64,000 nt of DNA from Oegoconia quadripuncta (GCA_949316235.1 OX438747.1:6624924-6688923), one strand, 5' to 3'. Numbered from the stretch's first letter, positions 24,691 through 35,386 are shown. Numbers and translations are program-made. Notes: generated by a model not told the origin, from the letters alone.

Positions 24691-25965
24691 AGTTCACAAA
24701 CATCATCATATCAACAGACTATAAAAGCCCATAACTGAACTTAATTACGCTATTCGAAATTTCAAATAAATTTTAATTTAAAATGACTGATTTCTGAGCA
24801 GTGGGGTCGAGAGCGAAACGCTTCGTAATAATAGGTATCGAACTCGATTTCAATTTATTTAATGACTTTAATATTCAAATACATTACAAATATTAAATAA
24901 TACTCAAACTACCTACATAAATAGTACATACAGCAGTAGCGTAGAAAATTAAAACCTTTGACAAACATTTCAGTATATTAGGCAAAATTTAATTAGGATA
25001 AAGTCGTCGTTATCTAATATAATGACTCTTCAGACACCTACAGTTTGGTTTCAGAGCTAAGGATTCAATTACCATTATTATTTTTACCATTGTCACTCGA
25101 AAAGGGGCATTTGGTTCTCCAATTACAGTGATAGAAAGTTCATTCTCTCACTGAGCGAGATACATTTTGAATTTGGAACAAGCAGTAATTATTCAAATTA
25201 CGAAAACAACAAACTGTTCTAAATTCACTATGAATGTCTAGTATTTCTTTTTAATGCTTTTTTCTATTAATACCGATTACTTGATATAACTAAATGTGAT
25301 TAAAATAGATATGTACTTTACTAATATTTATGATCTCTCAGTCAATAGTAAAAAGCGGACTGCACAACTCGTGGAAAAAGAAATTCATCTCGATTCTTAG
25401 TATTCGCCTCGCTTAGGATTCTACTCTAGAATACCTCGTTACGTTTCTACTCTAGAATCCCTTGCTACTCTTAGGATTTAACTTAGCCCCTGGAAAGAAG
25501 AATCTACTATTTTAATCGAAACGCTTTAATTTTAATCGCCATAAATTATTGAAAACTTTTTACTCGGCGCTATTCCACACCAAACTCACTTTACGGGATG
25601 TTCAATTTTTATATCAATAACCTCCCGTCCTGACAACAAATAAAAACATTCACAAATATCGAAATACCCTCAAGGTGTATCACCTGGCGGATGTTATTCG
25701 GTTTGTATTGAACGGCCGTTACCATGACAACGTGTTCGCCGGAAACCGAGGTGTTTATCGCCGTCCACCATCCCAGTCATTGTGGGAGGTGTCAAGAAGC
25801 TCATAGCACTATGTGATCGTAGTCATACTTTGACGAGAACCCACGTCATTTGAACACGTATGTTTAGATAGGTTTATATACATAGCATACCACACGAAGC
25901 AATTATGGTAAGTGTAGTTGAACTAGTGGCGATTATGGTTATCAAACATTACATTTAAAGAAAAA
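24691..25965. other. Non-coding stretch, nothing recognised
   Basis: AT-rich apart from a more GC-rich piece at about 25680-25800 without an assignable frame. Confidence 0.45.
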
Positions 25966-26035
25966 AAGTTACATTTAAAGAATTTCCAATCCTTTATTAT
26001 CAAATAAAGGATTGGAAATTCTTTAAATGTAACTT
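25966..26035. repeat. Perfect 33-bp palindrome with 4-base loop
   Basis: Arms 25966-25998 (AAGTTACATTTAAAGAATTT...) and 26003-26035 are exact reverse complements around the loop ATCA. The repeat ACATTTAAAG also occurs just upstream at 25951-25960, so the left arm lies next to a direct duplicate of part of itself. Confidence 0.9.
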
Positions 26036-26204
26036 CATTAAAGAGCATAGGATAAACAATTCGAAATAACCAACAGAACTGTTGGCAATCAACAATTTAA
26101 TTGAAAACTCCTAGTATTTCAAATTATGTAAGAAAATAGGCCCAACCATTAATTTCGAAATAATGCAAATTCGTATTTGTTCGCGATTGAAAAGGAACGT
26201 AACT

Positions 26205-26455
26205 ATACAAATGTCACTCTTGATTACGAACAACTTTCACCAAGAAACCATAGTCCAATTCAAGAAACCATAGTCCAATTCAATAAAAAAATATCGATTA
26301 CTCAAATAAAGTAAACCATTCTGAAACCACCTTTAGTATACATGTATACGTATATGTATACGTCCATACAATGTTCAACCGAATTCAGCTATGGTTCCTA
26401 GTGGAAAGTTGTTCAGTGGAGTCACCAGTAAATAGTAATTACACGAATTAAATTT
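26205..26455. mobile_element. Foldback MITE (family F)
   Basis: GAACAACTTTCACCAAGAAACCATAG on the left faces CTATGGTTCCTAGTGGAAAGTTGTTC on the right. The core has AAACCATTCTGAAACCACC and a CATGTATACGTATATG palindrome. A 20-base stretch, CAAGAAACCATAGTCCAATT, is tandemly doubled in the left arm. Family member: 13006-13165. Confidence 0.65.
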
Positions 26456-26510
26456 CACTTGTACGAATCAGACAATAATAAACACATAAGTCGAGCTGCA
26501 ATGTGGACCT

Positions 26511-26632
26511 TAATTTTATTTATTTTTATTTATAGTTTATTGTACACTAATCATAAAAACAGTACAGCAATAAAGAGGATGTACAAAGGTGCAAGCTTAT
26601 CTCTAAAAAGAGATTTCTTCCAGCAAGACCGT
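26511..26632 (-). mobile_element. 3' end of a truncated LINE (AAGGTGCAAGCTTATC family)
   Basis: TTTATTGTACACTAATCA, GATGTACAAAGGTGCAAGC and AGAGATTTCTTCCAGCAAGACC. Same family as 8668-8792 and 63463-63600. Confidence 0.6.
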
Positions 26633-26867
26633 GAGTCACAAGAGTGAGAATTGAAGTGGATAGACATACATACGTGTACAGATTTAATAATAATAAATAC
26701 CTAATAATAGTAATATAATACATAATACTTGTATACACATACTTAGATGTACAATACATATACCTACTTACATATCTAAATAGATAAATAAATACTAATC
26801 TGTGTAATTAATCTGTGTGAGCATTTATTCTGTGATGTACAGCGGCGACGACGCTGCAAATTCTCCC

Positions 26868-27106
26868 AATAAATAATAAATAAATATCTTTGCACATACA
26901 CACAGCGCCACCTAGTTCCACACTAAGCAACTGGGCTTGTATTATAGATACCAGATGGTTGATAAACTACACTACACTAAATGAAAAACATCCATAACTC
27001 GGGAACACATGTCTGTATTCATCATACAAACATATGCCCCTAGCGGGATTCGAACCCGCGACCTTTTGGTATAGCAGCAGAATTTCTGACCACTACACCA
27101 AACAGC
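26868..27106 (-). mobile_element. SINE-B copy
   Basis: (AATA)n tail in reverse, then CACACAGCGCCACCTAGTTCC, AACACATGTCTGTATTCATC, GGGATTCGAACCC and CACTACACCAAACAG. A short piece of the middle is missing compared with the copy at 39808. Confidence 0.8.
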
Positions 27107-27112
27107 GTGAAA

Positions 27113-27346
27113 TAAAAAATAAATAAATATTTTGGACATTTAGGTACACCAATCATCTAGTTGCAAACTAAGCAAGGTATGCTATGGATACTAGATAACA
27201 GATACATAAATATAAATATAAACATCCGTAATAATCGGGAATAACTGTTCATATTCATCACACAAACATTTACCGCTCGCGGGATTCGAACCCGCAACAG
27301 TTGGTTTCGCTAACAAGGGCACTATTCAGTACATCAATCGGTCGTC
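27113..27346 (-). mobile_element. SINE-B' copy, tandem with the previous SINE
   Basis: AATAAATAAATATTTTGGAC tail, CCGTAATAATCGGGAATAAC, GGGATTCGAACCC and CAATCGGTCGTC. Only six bases separate it from the SINE-B head, and both point the same way. Confidence 0.8.
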
Positions 27347-27989
27347 ATAGCATCCGTTTTTCCAGTTTCATACGAGTATTTCTGTGCTTCCGAGGGCACG
27401 CAAAATAGTCGGTTCGATCTAGAGTGTAACGAGGTGTACAACCTCTTCTAAATTCCGTCTTCTTTTCGGTAATCTCTTTGGCGTTTTCTTTTTTGGAACA
27501 TTATTCAAAATTCTGAATTCTAAATTATTTTCAAAAACTAGTCGAGTCTGGACGCAGCTTGCGAACTAGACTATTCTTCCATTGTTGCTTTATTTCTTTA
27601 AATTATTATAACAGTATTGAGTTTTACAAGTGCCTATTTCTTCTTCCTGTCCTTCACCGTTCATCAGTGGCTGCAGTCCTGGTAGGGGCCTGAAACCTAC
27701 GACCCTGAACCTCATCCTCTCTACGGCGCCCAATACCTACATCGACCTACAGCAGCTGAGCGTTCGCAGTACCGCGACAAGAGTATTCACTGGCAATCAT
27801 TTAAAATGGTGGCGAGCTTATAAAGGAATAGCCATAACAGGGACGTACGTTCTTTTCAGCGAATTATGAAATCTTTCACGATTTTAGATCGCGGTGATAT
27901 TTGTTCAAATTACAAACTAAGAAGTAGTTCAAAGCAACTATGGGACCAATTATAGTTATATAACGTGCCCTGCGAAGCATGGAGACACT
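27347..27989. other. Non-coding stretch, nothing recognised
   Basis: A proline- and serine-rich open frame at 27630-27869 has no known domain. No splice context was found. Confidence 0.4.
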
Positions 27990-28306
27990 CTTTTTTTTTA
28001 GTTTCGTACTTGACCGCATTCACACCTGAGGTTAAGTGAAGATGAGGTCGGAGGTGGAAGCGTACTGATCCGGAAACCCCAACACATTTGCGGGACTGGC
28101 TATCTTATCTCTGACAACCGGAACACAACAATGCTATTAACATTGCTGCTTGGCGGCAGATTTAGATAAGATGGTGGTAGCAAGCGAGACGGACATTTAA
28201 TATGCCCTACCAGCAACCAAACCGAGTACTTAAACATGTACCCCGCTGGGGATCGAACCCGCGACCTCCAAATTGTAAACCCAATGTTGTTTACATTGAG
28301 CCACAC
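27990..28306 (-). mobile_element. Full-length SINE-A copy
   Basis: Reverse tail TTTTTTTTTAGTTTCGTAC, the CACACCTGAGGTTAAGTGAAG block, GACTGGCTATCTTATCTC, GATCGAACCCGCGACCTCC and TTTACATTGAGCCAC. The last few bases of the head have been lost. Confidence 0.88.
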
Positions 28307-29375
28307 ACTCACATGAAAATGCCACTAGTGATCCTCAACCCAAGAACGTTACTTAACCTCGCTAATCGAAAACGAATACCAAATACGACTGCGCCACATG
28401 TGCTCCATACATGTATGCCTGTATACAAATGTAGTAGGTATGTACAAAAAACCCAAACATCGTTTTCCACTCGCATTTTATTATTTTACACCTTATCTTA
28501 AGTAACTCCCATTTTTGCGGGGTAGCTACTATATCTTTTGTAATTTGCCCTTTCCGACGCACGTTTCATTCTTCTTCTTGCCTGCATAGTACTTTTCTCA
28601 AATAATGCGCGAAATTCAAACTAAATAGTACCTATGTAGGACATTTTCTTTTGATTTTGGCGGCAACATGTTATCTATTGCAGTTCTAGCCGCCTCCTGA
28701 ATTTCGTGTAACGTCAAAGTAGCTTCATCACACTCACTTTCTTCGCTTGAACTCATTTTGTCAAATTATTATTAAATTCCAAAGTCAATGACGACCAACA
28801 AAAATATTTCACGCACTACAATATTCATTTGTTTTTCTATTAAACATCTTTCTATTCGCAAGCTAGTTCGAAATTTAAATAAAACTTTCGTAAGTTACCT
28901 CCGTGGTTGCCATGTTTCGGAGTAAATGAAAAGAAATAAAAGAATAGTTCCATTTTTAAATTACACGGTAAATATAAGGATTTCTATACAATTTTGCCGG
29001 CCGCTGCTCGAATGTAATTGAATTTTCGATTTATATCGAAGAAGGTTGTCAAAATAATGCTCAAACCAAGCATGTTTGAGAAATATACATTTAATCCATA
29101 ACCATTAAACATTTTAATTAATTGATATGTAGCAGTAAATTATTTATCGATCTAATATATAAATAAGTCCCGTAGAAGCATAAACGGGTACCGAATTGAG
29201 CCGAGTGAAACATCATAAGGGTCGAACCTACCCATGTATGGCTCCATTAGGCGGTGTGACCAACAATCCATCAAGAGTTGAGTACCGGTCTAAATACACT
29301 GCACCAAACATACTATATTAATTTGCTAAGGTTTTAAATGATGGATGGTAGGTACATTTAATCATATTACGACCA
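28307..29375. other. Non-coding stretch, nothing recognised
   Basis: Open frames up to 99 codons overlap the SINE and run on without known motif. No clear repeat ends. Confidence 0.4.
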
Positions 29376-29454
29376 TTTCCAGGGAGAAAGAGACAGTACT
29401 ACTCTAAAATTGGTTTTAGTTTAGTTGTTGTAACATGCGAATCGACACCATTGT
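29376..29454. mobile_element. Half of a foldback MITE (family D)
   Basis: GGAGAAAGAGACAGTACTAC, TTGGTTTTAGTTTAGTTG and CGAATCGACACCATTGT match the right half of 61638-61800. The left arm is absent. Confidence 0.7.
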
Positions 29455-29566
29455 CTGTGTATGAGAAATACGAATTCAGAAATCCGCTCTACAACATTGA
29501 ATAACTCCTTGCATAATATTTTCTTTATCATGAACTGAGCACCATTTTTTTTTCTTTCTATTGCAG

Positions 29567-29774
29567 TGTACGTTATTTAGCTGGCGCAAACAGCCGAGTG
29601 GCTCATAAACCCGCCCCGGGAGAGGGTCGCAAAACCAATCCGCGGTGTTTAGGGTCGCACTCTCCGCTTTTATCGTTAGCTAAAACTGTTACACTCCGAC
29701 GACGGTGTGCAGCTGAAAGTGATTTACAGATTTTAACATTGGAAAGTGCTAATCATCATTACTATCATAAATAG
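29567..29774 (+). CDS. Possible exon behind a strong splice acceptor (unassigned)
   Basis: A pyrimidine-rich tract ending TTTCTTTCTATTGCAG lies directly before 29567. The frame starting at 29568 stays open for 68 codons to TAG at 29772-29774. The first 130 bases are clearly GC-richer than the surroundings. The predicted peptide has AGANSRVAHKPAPGEGRKTN and a basic TLRRRC segment; I recognise no domain. No upstream exon or ATG can be tied to it, so it could be a terminal exon, a UTR exon or chance. Confidence 0.25.
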
Positions 29775-30067
29775 GCTAACATTTTGGTATTACTAATTTG
29801 CAACTTCATTGTGACAAACTTTTATCAGGTTGTAAATTCTGTCCATTTACCTTAACTGTAAAACAGAATGTAAGAAAAAGTAATAGATTTGCTGAAATCA
29901 TTTAGCTTAAGCTTATACACTTAATAACACATATAAACTCTGAAATTTATTCACGCAACCAACACAGTATACATACATACACACATCACACCCATGTTTT
30001 TATTGTCTTTTTAAGTTCTTCACAAAATCTAAACTAACAAAATTCAGACTCATAAGAGTTTTAATTC

Positions 30068-30165
30068 GTAAAAGATAAAAATAACATATGGAAACATCAT
30101 GACATACAATTATCGCTCATTCACAAGGCATGGCTCCTCAGAGAAAAACGAGCAAGAAATTTTAT
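30068..30165 (-). mobile_element. 3' end of a truncated LINE (copy of 13754-13905)
   Basis: Shares ATCATGACATACAATTATCG, CTCATTCAC and CGAGCAAGAAA with the earlier copy in the same order and orientation. Confidence 0.6.
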
Positions 30166-31555
30166 TATATAAACGTATACACATTAATAAATTCGAATGC
30201 CTGTTTTAAAGTTGCAGCAATTTTGTTAAACACAGCAAATGCTCGTTATAGAGTATATAATAATAATAAATAATAAGTAAATTAATCAATCGATTTTACA
30301 TATTTTTTTACGTGGTTCAAAATGTACTCATCCGAAGTTAATCAAATTTTTGTGGGGCCAATTCGAGAGGGGAACCATTCCAACAGAAATATAATCAGGT
30401 ATATCGGCCTAAACATCTCGGAGTAATCGATGTACATACATGAAAAAAAAATACGCCCCTAATACAGAACCTCCTCTTTTTTTAAGTCGGTTAGGTAAGT
30501 TATTGAGGAAGACTAATTTACACCGAGCCATTGGTACATATATGAGATTTTAATACTAACACCTTACGCGTTCCCTATCTAATAGCTGGCTGCTTCAGTA
30601 ACATAAGTATCAAGTATTTCATTAGGTGAAAAAATGGACACTCTTTTTTCGCATTCTTTTCAAAAGAGCTAAACCACAAAGACTGCCACTCATGTGTGCG
30701 CCCCTAAACCTCATCTGCGAAATGAGATTCCTCCTGTAGAGGTTGTTATAAATAAACGGTCCTCTTTTATCTGAGAAGAGCCTTGTGACGGCAACATTAT
30801 TACTTAAGTTCCTAAGTTCTGATGAGTATTTTTTGTACTGGGGTGTGAACCTCAAAAACCTCAACATAAAAGCCTCCTGATCTTACCGTGCGAAATAAGG
30901 TTATATGTTCTACTAGGTGAAGCGTCTACACAAGCCTGTTCCCACCGGCTTACTTTTTAGAAATCATCCTACCTCACACCGATCCGCTATTCATTATTTC
31001 AAAGTATAATTAACTTTAATGTGTTTCTAAGTATTACTGGTAAACGCCTGCGCACTAAGAAAAACAAATCTTCCGTACAAATTCGCGTTTCTTTAGCTGA
31101 AATTCGCACTACGTCTTCGACATAGCATAACTTCGATATAATGTTGCCAGTTTTTTTATTACTCTGCCTCTTACGCTCCCACGCGCTCGCACCCACGCCT
31201 TTCCCTCGCAGGTTTTTTTAAACAGTGTTCTAAAAGGAGCAAATCGTTGTTTTAGAATTGACATAGATGCAGATCGGATACAGAAAACTTCGATTTACAA
31301 CCCTTGATGTTATGGGGCATAGAACCAACGTAACAAATGAGGACTAGCGAAGACAATGAGACAAAAATTAAAACACATGCCTTCTGCTCTTTTGTGCGAG
31401 GGTCGGAGGCGAAGAGGATTCGGAGAAATACAGATCAAATTGCATTTTATTCCTGTATTTTCGTTTTGTGGCTCGATACATATCTGACATGTTCATAACC
31501 CTTAATTTTAACAGTCAATATCACTCGATAGTTACTAGGCGTTATGGGACATTTG
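30166..31555. other. Non-coding stretch, nothing recognised
   Basis: A minus-strand frame of 81 codons (30622-30867) is basic and has no known motif. A second at 30999-31196 is similar. Neither has splice or promoter support. Confidence 0.4.
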
Positions 31556-31800
31556 TTTTAACCCCCGACGCAAATGGAGGGGTGTTATAAGTTTGACCGC
31601 TATGTGTCTGTGTGTGTCTGTCTGTGTCTGTCTGTGCAACAATAGCTCTTAAACGGCTGAACCGGTTTGGATGCGGTTTTTTTTATGTTTGGAAGCAGGT
31701 TTTGTAGCGGTGTTAGACATGTTTTATGAAAATCAGTTCCGTTTTGTTTTAATCGCTTGTTTTCTCGGGGATTTTTAAATTATCAATTTATAGTTACTAA
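31556..31800 (+). repeat. Dispersed repeat D, best copy
   Basis: Begins TTTAACCCCCGACGCAAATG, then GGGGTGTTATAAGTTTGACC and a (TGTC)n/(TGTG)n run. AAACGGCTGAACCGGTTTGG and a GGTTTTGTAGCGGTG block follow, and it closes with TTTTCTCGGGGATTTTT. About 245 bases. No coding capacity. Confidence 0.65.
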
Positions 31801-31927
31801 AGATTTAAATTACCTATAACAAAGCCGGCTTCGAAGAAAATTAAACAATTTCACATTCACTTCCTAAGAGATTGCATACACCTATGTAATAATAACAGAG
31901 AGCAATAACTATTCAAGTATTTAAAAA

Positions 31928-32120
31928 CCAAAAAACCCGACAGCATATTTTTTATTTTGCGGACGCCATGTTAGATTTTTTTACACCAAATGTCTCCTAT
32001 GACTTTCCAGGTATTAAGACGAATTAACGACACCGTGCACTTAGAAAGCGGTCAAGCCGTTTAAGGACATACTTACATACTACTTAAGGACATACTTACA
32101 TACATACATTCTAAAAATAT
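31928..32120 (+). repeat. Dispersed repeat G copy
   Basis: Starts AAAAAACCCGACAGC, with GCGGACGCCATGTTA, CCAGGTATTAAGAC, ACGACACCGTGCACTT and CGGTCAAGCCGTTTA. Copies: 42296-42495 and, reversed, 45782-45935. The 3' part has a small duplication of GGACATACTTACATAC. Confidence 0.65.
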
Positions 32121-32151
32121 TACCCTACTTTCTTGGCTAAATATGTAAAAT

Positions 32152-32216
32152 ATGACTATTTTAAGTGTACCCTGTACACCTACAAAATAAAACATCTTTT
32201 ACTTTGAATAAAAAGT
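32152..32216 (+). mobile_element. LINE 3' tail fragment
   Basis: ATTTTAAGTGTACCCTGTAC and ACAAAATAAAACATC match the tail at 46731-46882. Confidence 0.5.
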
Positions 32217-32221
32217 ATCAC

Positions 32222-32281
32222 AAAAAAGGTTTGTATTTTCTGTAATATTACTAAATATTACAGAAAATACAAACCTTTTTT
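32222..32281. repeat. Perfect 28-bp palindrome with 4-base loop
   Basis: Arms 32222-32249 (AAAAAAGGTTTGTATTTTCT...) and 32254-32281 are exact reverse complements around ACTA. It directly follows the LINE tail above. Confidence 0.9.
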
Positions 32282-32620
32282 AGATAGTAGTAACTATCAT
32301 CACGTATGTGATTGTTAAAAAAATGGTAAATACAAAAGAGCGATTCAAAGGGATTTTTGTTTTTCTTTTAGGTTAGTTAATGCCGAGCGACCACATCTAT
32401 TGTAAAAGCGGAGAGCACTCTCATGAGGGTTTTATCGATTCCTATAAGTAAACAGCCCATAAACCTTGTGATGGATCAAATAAACCTGCTGGGAAACAAG
32501 ATTATGTTGTCGGAGTGCTATAAATTCAATTGACGTCTACAAGGGGCGGGAACTTAAACACAATGCCAGGTTGTTAATAAAATTATGGAAAAACAAGAAA
32601 TGTTTGCGTAAGGTACAAAA

Positions 32621-32710
32621 ATTATTTCTTTAGACGCAGACATTGTTACGTAGAAACATTCGAAGGATAGGAAAGATGGACATAAATTTACATAGTGCTG
32701 TAATTTTGAA
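32621..32710 (+). repeat. Direct duplicate of 34061-34149
   Basis: ATTTCTTTAGACGCAGACAT, GAAACATTCGAAGGATAG and CATAAATTTACATAG recur exactly 1440 bases downstream with scattered differences. The unit is unassigned. Confidence 0.7.
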
Positions 32711-32729
32711 AGACTTTCAAAATTACAGC
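32697..32729. repeat. 16-bp palindrome with 1-base centre
   Basis: GCTGTAATTTTGAAAG, one A, then CTTTCAAAATTACAGC. Further copies of CAAAATTACA lie at 32735-32810 with an extra hairpin, ACAACCTTCAA / TTGAAGGTTGT. Confidence 0.85.
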
Positions 32730-32828
32730 CATCATTACTACCTTGCAACAAAATTACAACCTTCAAAATTACATATACAGCCATTGAAGGTTGTCCCTCA
32801 AAATTACAGTCATCCCCAGTCCAGTTTT

Positions 32829-33112
32829 AACCGCCTCCGTGGCTCTATGTGAACAACATTGGATTTACGAATCAGAGGTTGCGGGTTCGATCCCCAGCGG
32901 GTACATATTTAAGTATTCGCTTTGGTTGATGGTAGGGCATTTTAAATGTCAGACTGGCTAGCATTGTAGTGTTCCGCTTGTCAGAGATAAGATAGCCAGT
33001 CCCCCAAATATGTTGGAGTTTCCGGGTCAGTAAGCTTCCACCTTTGGCCTCAACTTCACTTAACATCAGGTGTGATTGAGGGCAAATACTAACCCGTTGT
33101 GCATAAAAAAAA
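32829..33112 (+). mobile_element. Full-length SINE-A, plus strand
   Basis: AACCGCCTCCGTGGCTCTAT, B box GGTTCGATCCC, GGTAGGGCATTTTAAATGTC, GATAAGATAGCCAGTCCCCC, ACATCAGGTGTGATTGAGG and GCATAAAAAAAA. Part of the body between CTGGCTAG and CATTGTAGTG is deleted. Confidence 0.9.
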
Positions 33113-34060
33113 GTCCACAACGTCCGATTCCTGAAAAGCAAACCGTTTCAAAATGTCCAATTTACACAATGTTCTACGGTTTTAGAATGTCCTTTCCAAG
33201 ACATACTCTCACTATAGAAAATTATGTTTGTTTTGTTAATTATACAATTGATAACATGTAACGTATATGTCTCTTTAATTTTGTTAGTTAGTTTCTAATC
33301 ACGATTACTTTGGTTTTGTATGTTTAGCGTAACTATGTGTGTAACTGTCCTGCCAATAAAGTTTGTATCTTATCTTATCAGGTCAATCGTTATACTGGTA
33401 AGCGGTAGCTCTCATTGTTACACAACATCACGATCCTTATCCCAAATGGGGTGATCAGAGATATTCCAAAAATTACCTTTTGAGTGTTCCATACATTAAA
33501 AATACAACGCTCGAAACGTGAGCCCATCGCCTTTAAAACTTGCAAATCTATAATTGGTGTTTGGTTGAAATTGCCATTGTTGCCTTTTGCTACACCCACG
33601 GGAAGAACGGGTCAGTTCTATTATTTTTACTTGCCGAACCCGTTATAAGTATTTATTTTATTTTAAATCCAACAGGGTTACGCTTGACGTGCTGTTGGTT
33701 GTACACAGCATTAGCGGTAATTCGCAAAAACTACTCGAATTTCGAAGAAAACAGTAATTCGAAACTTTCCGACCACTACTCCGCTCGAATTTCTAAGAAA
33801 TGAAATATTTATTCACAAGAATACAGCACGTTCGCATATTCTGCCATTTACGGAGTGCAAATTTCATCGTCTTAAAGCATAATTTATAATAGCAAATTAT
33901 TAAACAAGTCAAATTAGTATTAATTATTAACGATAAATTAATTAATTTCAATGTCAGAAAATATGCAATAAAAAGAAAAATAAATTACTTGTCGCTCAGA
34001 AATTCCTATACTGAATAATAATAACCCTTCTCTAGAAAATATGCAAACACCTGCTTTTTA
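33113..34060. other. Non-coding stretch, nothing recognised
   Basis: AT-rich. Opposing open frames at 33390-33599 and 33540-33803 show no known motif. Confidence 0.45.
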
Positions 34061-34149
34061 AATATTTCTTTATACGCAGACATTGTTAGATGGAAACATT
34101 CAAAGGATAGCAAGGAGGGGCATAAATTTACATACGGCTGTAAATTTGA
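34061..34149 (+). repeat. Direct duplicate of 32621-32710
   Basis: Same order of motifs: ATTTCTTTATACGCAGACAT, GAAACATTCAAAGGATAG, CATAAATTTACATACGGCTG. Confidence 0.7.
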
Positions 34150-34642
34150 ATTTTATTTTTGAGGAGAAGATTCTTCCTTCGATACCTACTTAGATATGTT
34201 CAATCAACTCCTGATTGGTTAACTACCTAAGTCTGTTTCCACCGTCTTTTTGAATCGCCAAAGGGTATTTACACTCTTGATTGTCTTTAGATGATTTCGA
34301 TAAGCTTCCCCGAGTAAATAGAAATTCGATCGATGCCTCAGGAGCATGGCAGGGGTGGGGGTAAGGGAGGCAGAGGCAATATCAACAGGTCTTCGTCATA
34401 GCAACCGACCTCGACGGGGCTTAAGAGGAATTTGCAGTAAATTATCTCGTCTCGGTATTTTTAGCATAAATAGAACGATCGGATATCGAGGACCTCTGAT
34501 TGCGTTCAATCAAATACGTGGAATAAGGAAAATACAACCAAGAAAGTTTTATTGGTAGTGCGTTCCGGTTTCGTTTTATATATAAAACAGAATCGATGAG
34601 AATTTTTTGTGGTAGCTGAAAGACTATATATCTAGTGACATT
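34150..34642. other. Non-coding stretch, nothing recognised
   Basis: An arginine-rich 70-codon frame at 34346-34558 has no known domain. No other signal. Confidence 0.4.
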
Positions 34643-35074
34643 AACAAGTAGAGTCTCTAAAGTTTTTTTTTAATATCATACTAGTTTTCCGCCCGCGCTT
34701 CGTCTTTGCATTCGCATTCGTTTATCCCGCGGGAACTACTCACTTTATCTAACAAGTAGAGTCTCTAAAGTTTTTTTTTAATATCATACTAGTTTTCCGC
34801 CCGCGCTTCGCCTTCGCATTCGCATTCGTTTATCCCGCGGGAACTACTCACTTTATCTAACAAGTAGAGTCTCTAAAGTTTTTTTTTTATATCATACTAG
34901 TTTTCCGCCCGCGCTTCGCCTTTGCATTCGCATTCGTTTATCCCGCGGGAACTACTCACTTTATCTAACAAGTAGAGTCTCTAAAGTTTTTTTTTTATAT
35001 CATACTAGTTTTCCGCCCGCGCTTCGCCTTTGCATTCGCATTCGTTTATCCCGCGGAAACTACTCACTTTATCG
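34643..35074 (-). repeat. Tandem array of four 108-bp units carrying a Helitron-like 3' end
   Basis: Units start at 34643, 34751, 34859 and 34967. Each has a 38-base flank (AACAAGTAGAGTCTCTAAAG, T-run, TATCATA) and 70 bases that begin CTAGTTTTCCGCCCGCGC. On the minus strand that is a Helitron-like 3' terminus ending CTAG before T. The units differ at only a few positions, for example TCTTTGCA, CCTTCGCA and CCTTTGCA. Confidence 0.9.
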
Positions 35075-35206
35075 GGATAAAAATATCCTAGGTTTTAATC
35101 CAGGGTATGTTCTACCTATATACCATATTTCATCCATATATCCATATATCATCCGTTTCGCCATGATTAAGTAACAAACAAATAAAAGAAAAACCATCCA
35201 AACTTT
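35075..35206 (-). mobile_element. Body of the Helitron-like element behind the array
   Basis: Continues from unit 4 with CGGGATAAAAATATCCTAGG, GTATGTTCTACCTATATACC, TTTCATCC, GTTTCGCCATGATTAAG and CCATCCAAACTTTCGTA. On the minus strand its 5' end stops at TACGAAAGTTTGG and lacks the TCCTACTAATATTATAAATG start of relatives. Confidence 0.7.
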
Positions 35207-35210
35207 CGTA

Positions 35211-35386
35211 TCCTATACTAATATAATAAATGCGAAAGTTTGGATGTTTGTTTGTTTGTTGCTCAATCACGGCGAAACGGATGAATGGATTTGGATGAAA
35301 CTTGGTATATAGGTAGAGTATACCCTGGATTAAGACAGGATATTTTTTATCCCGATAAAGTTATTCCACGCAGCGAAGGAAGTTAG
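35211..35386 (+). mobile_element. Second Helitron-like copy, opposite orientation
   Basis: Starts TCCTATACTAATATAATAAA after an A, then GCGAAAGTTTGGATG, GCTCAATCACGGCGAAACGG, GGATTTGGATGAAAC and TTTTTTATCCCGATAAAG. Its 3' end is worn (AGCGAAGGAAGTTAG). It faces the previous copy 5' end to 5' end. Confidence 0.65.

Noticed and set aside
25966..26035. microRNA precursor
   Set aside because: A perfect stem with a 4-base loop is unlike animal pre-miRNAs, which have bulges and larger loops; no expression evidence.
34643..35074. CRISPR-like array
   Set aside because: Units are continuous with no unique spacers, and the genome is clearly eukaryotic; it is a tandem repeat of a transposon end.
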